DNA of 21,788 nucleotides from contig JBBTQJ010000002.1 of the NCBI GenBank assembly GCA_038065755.1, positions 1 to 21,788 of the forward strand. The letters run 5' to 3'. Below, piece after piece: positions 20,026 to 21,788 of this stretch. Numbering within the stretch: the stretch's first letter is position 1; every line of letters begins with the position of its first letter. The notes under the pieces were generated by a model. It worked only from the letters and a program-made list of their open reading frames with translations. It was not told the DNA's origin and searched no databases. The position numbers and the translations under genes were made by a program. The stretch is from JBBTQJ01 sp038065755 (GTDB lineage: Bacteria > Patescibacteriota > Minisyncoccia > Minisyncoccales > Staskawiczbacteraceae).

Positions 20026-21788
20026 ATGAGTATACGAAAAACAATTATTACAACCGTAGTCGCTTTGACAATGGTTGCTATGGTTGCTCCAGGTGTGGCT
20101 CAAGGTGTTACAATTGACGAGCTTTTGGCTCAGATTGCCCAATTGCAAGCCCAATTATTGGCTTTGCAAGGAAGCGCAACCCCAACAGGTTTAGCGCCAG
20201 CAGCTTGCTCAGGCATCACTCTTACAAGAACTTTAGTAAAAGGTTCAACAGGAAGCGATGTCAAATGCGTTCAAGCGCTTTTAAACACCAATGCAGCGAC
20301 ACAGGTAGCAGCCAGCGGAGTCGGCTCAGCCGGCAACGAAACAACCACCTACGGCAATTTAACCGTAGCGGCTGTTAAAAAGTTCCAAGCAATGTATGGC
20401 ACAGGTTCATTGGGCACAGTTGGTCCTTTAACAAGGGCCAAAATGAATTCAATGTTATCTGGAGGAACAACCGGTGGCGGAACAACAGTGGTTCCAACAG
20501 GCACAGGATTAACAGTGGCATTAGCTTCTAATAATCCAGCATCCTCAACAATTGTTGACGGTCAGGCATTAGCCTCATTGGCAAAATTGGTTTTCTTAAA
20601 TGGCGACAATACAGAAGTAAAGGTTACAGTATTAAAGCTAAAGAGAATCGGCATTTCAGCTGATGCTTCTATAGCCAACCTTTATTTGTTTGACGGAGCC
20701 ACAAGATTAACCGACGGAGCAGCCGTTTCTTCCACAGTAATAAACTTTAACAACACATCAGGGTTGTTTACAGTTCCAGCAGGCGGCTCAAAGATAATCA
20801 GCTTACTAGCCGATATCAGCGCCGCAAACGCTGCAGCTGGAGAAACAATGGGATTGCAAGTTGTTGTATCAACCGATGTTTCAACAAATGCCAGCTCTGT
20901 AAACGGAACATTCCCAATTACAGGAAACTTGCACACAGTGGCTACCGGAACATTAGCAGGAGTTGAATTTAATGCCACAACAACTCCTTCAGACGCCACT
21001 ATTGATCCTCAAAATGATTACACTGTTTGGCAAAATAGCGTGATTATCACAACAAGATCAGTTGACATGACCCGTATTTCTTTCAGAAAAACAGGGTCTG
21101 TAAAAGATGCTGATTTGCAAAACTTCAGACTATATGTTGACGGCGTCCAAGTTGGTTCAGCCGTTCCAAACTTAGTCTTAAGCTCTAACAACGAATCACT
21201 TGTAACTTTTGACTTAGCTGTTTCTCCAAAAAGATTGGAGGCCGGCACAAGAGTTGTAAAGTTGATGGCTGACATTATTGGAGGATCTTCTTTGACCTTC
21301 CAATTCCATTTGTGGAATGTTGCCGATTCAACATTTGTTGATACGCAATACGGCGCAAATATTACGCCAGATTTGGTATCAGACGCATCATTCACAAAGA
21401 GGTCAGCAGGAACAAGCGGTATGACAGTTGGCTCTGGAACAATCACCTTTACCAAAAAGACAGATTCTCCATCCGGCAACATTGTTGATGGTGCTTCAAA
21501 TGCGACATTGGCAAAATTTGAAGTGAAAGCGGCCGGAGAAAAAGTAAAGATTGAAAACCTTTATATTTCAGCCAACGTAGATACTTCAGGAGTTTCTGGA
21601 TTAAGAAATGGTATGTTGTTAGCTAATGGAGTGCAGATTGGTTCAACAACCACTTTGTATGACCCAGCTGACAGCTCATACGATTACACAACATTCAGTC
21701 TTGGCTCATCTTTATTAGTTGTGCCTGGAATCCCGGTAACATTAGAAGTAAGTGCTTATATATACGACACCGGAACATCTGATACAAC
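20026..21788 (+). CDS. S-layer-like surface protein with peptidoglycan-binding domain (partial, runs off the window)
   Basis: The open frame runs from ATG 20026 to the window end, 587 codons with no stop. A signal peptide (MSIRKTIITTVVALTMVAMV, cleavage near residue 25) is followed by a short coiled coil (IDELLAQIAQLQAQLLALQ), then a PG_binding_1-like domain (residues about 60-143: LVKGSTGSDVKCVQALLN, VKKFQAMYG, GPLTRAKMNSML), a Gly/Thr linker, and repeated beta-rich domains of about 200 aa (LTVALASNNPASSTIVDGQ; TKKTDSPSGNIVDGASNAT). It is probably exported and held to the wall through peptidoglycan. Codon use is less AT-rich, with more AAC/TTC/GCA/GTT and few AAA runs, suggesting high expression. 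The upstream structured element and ECF module suggest control by envelope signals (inference). No Shine-Dalgarno precedes ATG. Confidence 0.9.
   Translation, partial: MSIRKTIITTVVALTMVAMVAPGVAQGVTIDELLAQIAQLQAQLLALQGSATPTGLAPAACSGITLTRTLVKGSTGSDVKCVQALLNTNAATQVAASGVGSAGNETTTYGNLTVAAVKKFQAMYGTGSLGTVGPLTRAKMNSMLSGGTTGGGTTVVPTGTGLTVALASNNPASSTIVDGQALASLAKLVFLNGDNTEVKVTVLKLKRIGISADASIANLYLFDGATRLTDGAAVSSTVINFNNTSGLFTVPAGGSKIISLLADISAANAAAGETMGLQVVVSTDVSTNASSVNGTFPITGNLHTVATGTLAGVEFNATTTPSDATIDPQNDYTVWQNSVIITTRSVDMTRISFRKTGSVKDADLQNFRLYVDGVQVGSAVPNLVLSSNNESLVTFDLAVSPKRLEAGTRVVKLMADIIGGSSLTFQFHLWNVADSTFVDTQYGANITPDLVSDASFTKRSAGTSGMTVGSGTITFTKKTDSPSGNIVDGASNATLAKFEVKAAGEKVKIENLYISANVDTSGVSGLRNGMLLANGVQIGSTTTLYDPADSSYDYTTFSLGSSLLVVPGIPVTLEVSAYIYDTGTSDT

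Noticed and set aside
20682..21482. Minus-strand frames of 105 and 154 aa opposite the surface protein
   Set aside because: They are antisense shadows of a strong plus-strand gene with signal peptide and recognisable domains; no start signals.

Overview
The window looks like a chromosomal segment of a Patescibacteria/CPR bacterium, most likely Parcubacteria. The evidence is AT-rich coding with strong AGA/AAA/TTA codon bias, many genes without a Shine-Dalgarno (SD) site, an ECF sigma factor paired with a DUF5667 membrane protein, a secreted lamin-tail (LTD) multidomain protein, and an S-layer-like peptidoglycan-binding surface protein. UGA is used as a stop (ends at 7638 and 8601), so this is the standard bacterial code, not the UGA=Gly code of Gracilibacteria/SR1. 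The taxon is inferred from gene content; no rRNA is present.

Layout. 1-1450: a DAHP synthase gene (shikimate pathway), a 161-bp imperfect inverted repeat, a bidirectional terminator and a 34-aa minus-strand membrane peptide. 1500-5900: a divergent promoter region, then a tight run of four genes: a DUF6922-like/AbiEii-like toxin-antitoxin pair, a ClpB-type disaggregase and a trypsin-fold protein whose three catalytic positions are all substituted. 5953-9349: small unrecognised genes (one zinc-ribbon-like, one CFAS-like methyltransferase, one tail-anchored protein), mostly with strong SD sites and separated by similar terminator/TTGACA junctions. 9395-16333: a membrane-anchored 189-aa protein and a 2116-aa secreted protein (zinc phospholipase-like domain, four LTD domains, Ig-like domains, duplicated beta-helix). 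16445-17503: rlmN. 17673-19899: a DeoR-type HTH regulator, an ECF sigma factor with an almost leaderless promoter, and its probable anti-sigma partner behind a good match to an ECF-type promoter. 19911-21788: a structured leader and the start of a large surface protein that runs off the window.

The most interesting signal is a family of small hairpins. Four 31-32-nt elements share AAGT at the left end, ACTT (or a relic) at the right end, and a central 9-nt loop close to CGTCSGACA, but their stems have unrelated sequences that still pair. Two lie at equivalent sites in duplicated Ig-like domains of the giant protein and show compensatory stem changes. One is in frame inside rlmN, and one sits directly in front of the start codon of the 9395 gene. 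A different, perfect 40-nt hairpin is also in frame inside rlmN. These recall Rickettsia palindromic elements in behaviour but not in sequence.

How the genes may work together: the right-hand third reads as a cell-envelope module (regulator, ECF sigma, membrane partner, surface protein), and the clpB run as a protein-quality-control unit that may share transcripts with a toxin-antitoxin pair. Both statements are inference from gene order.
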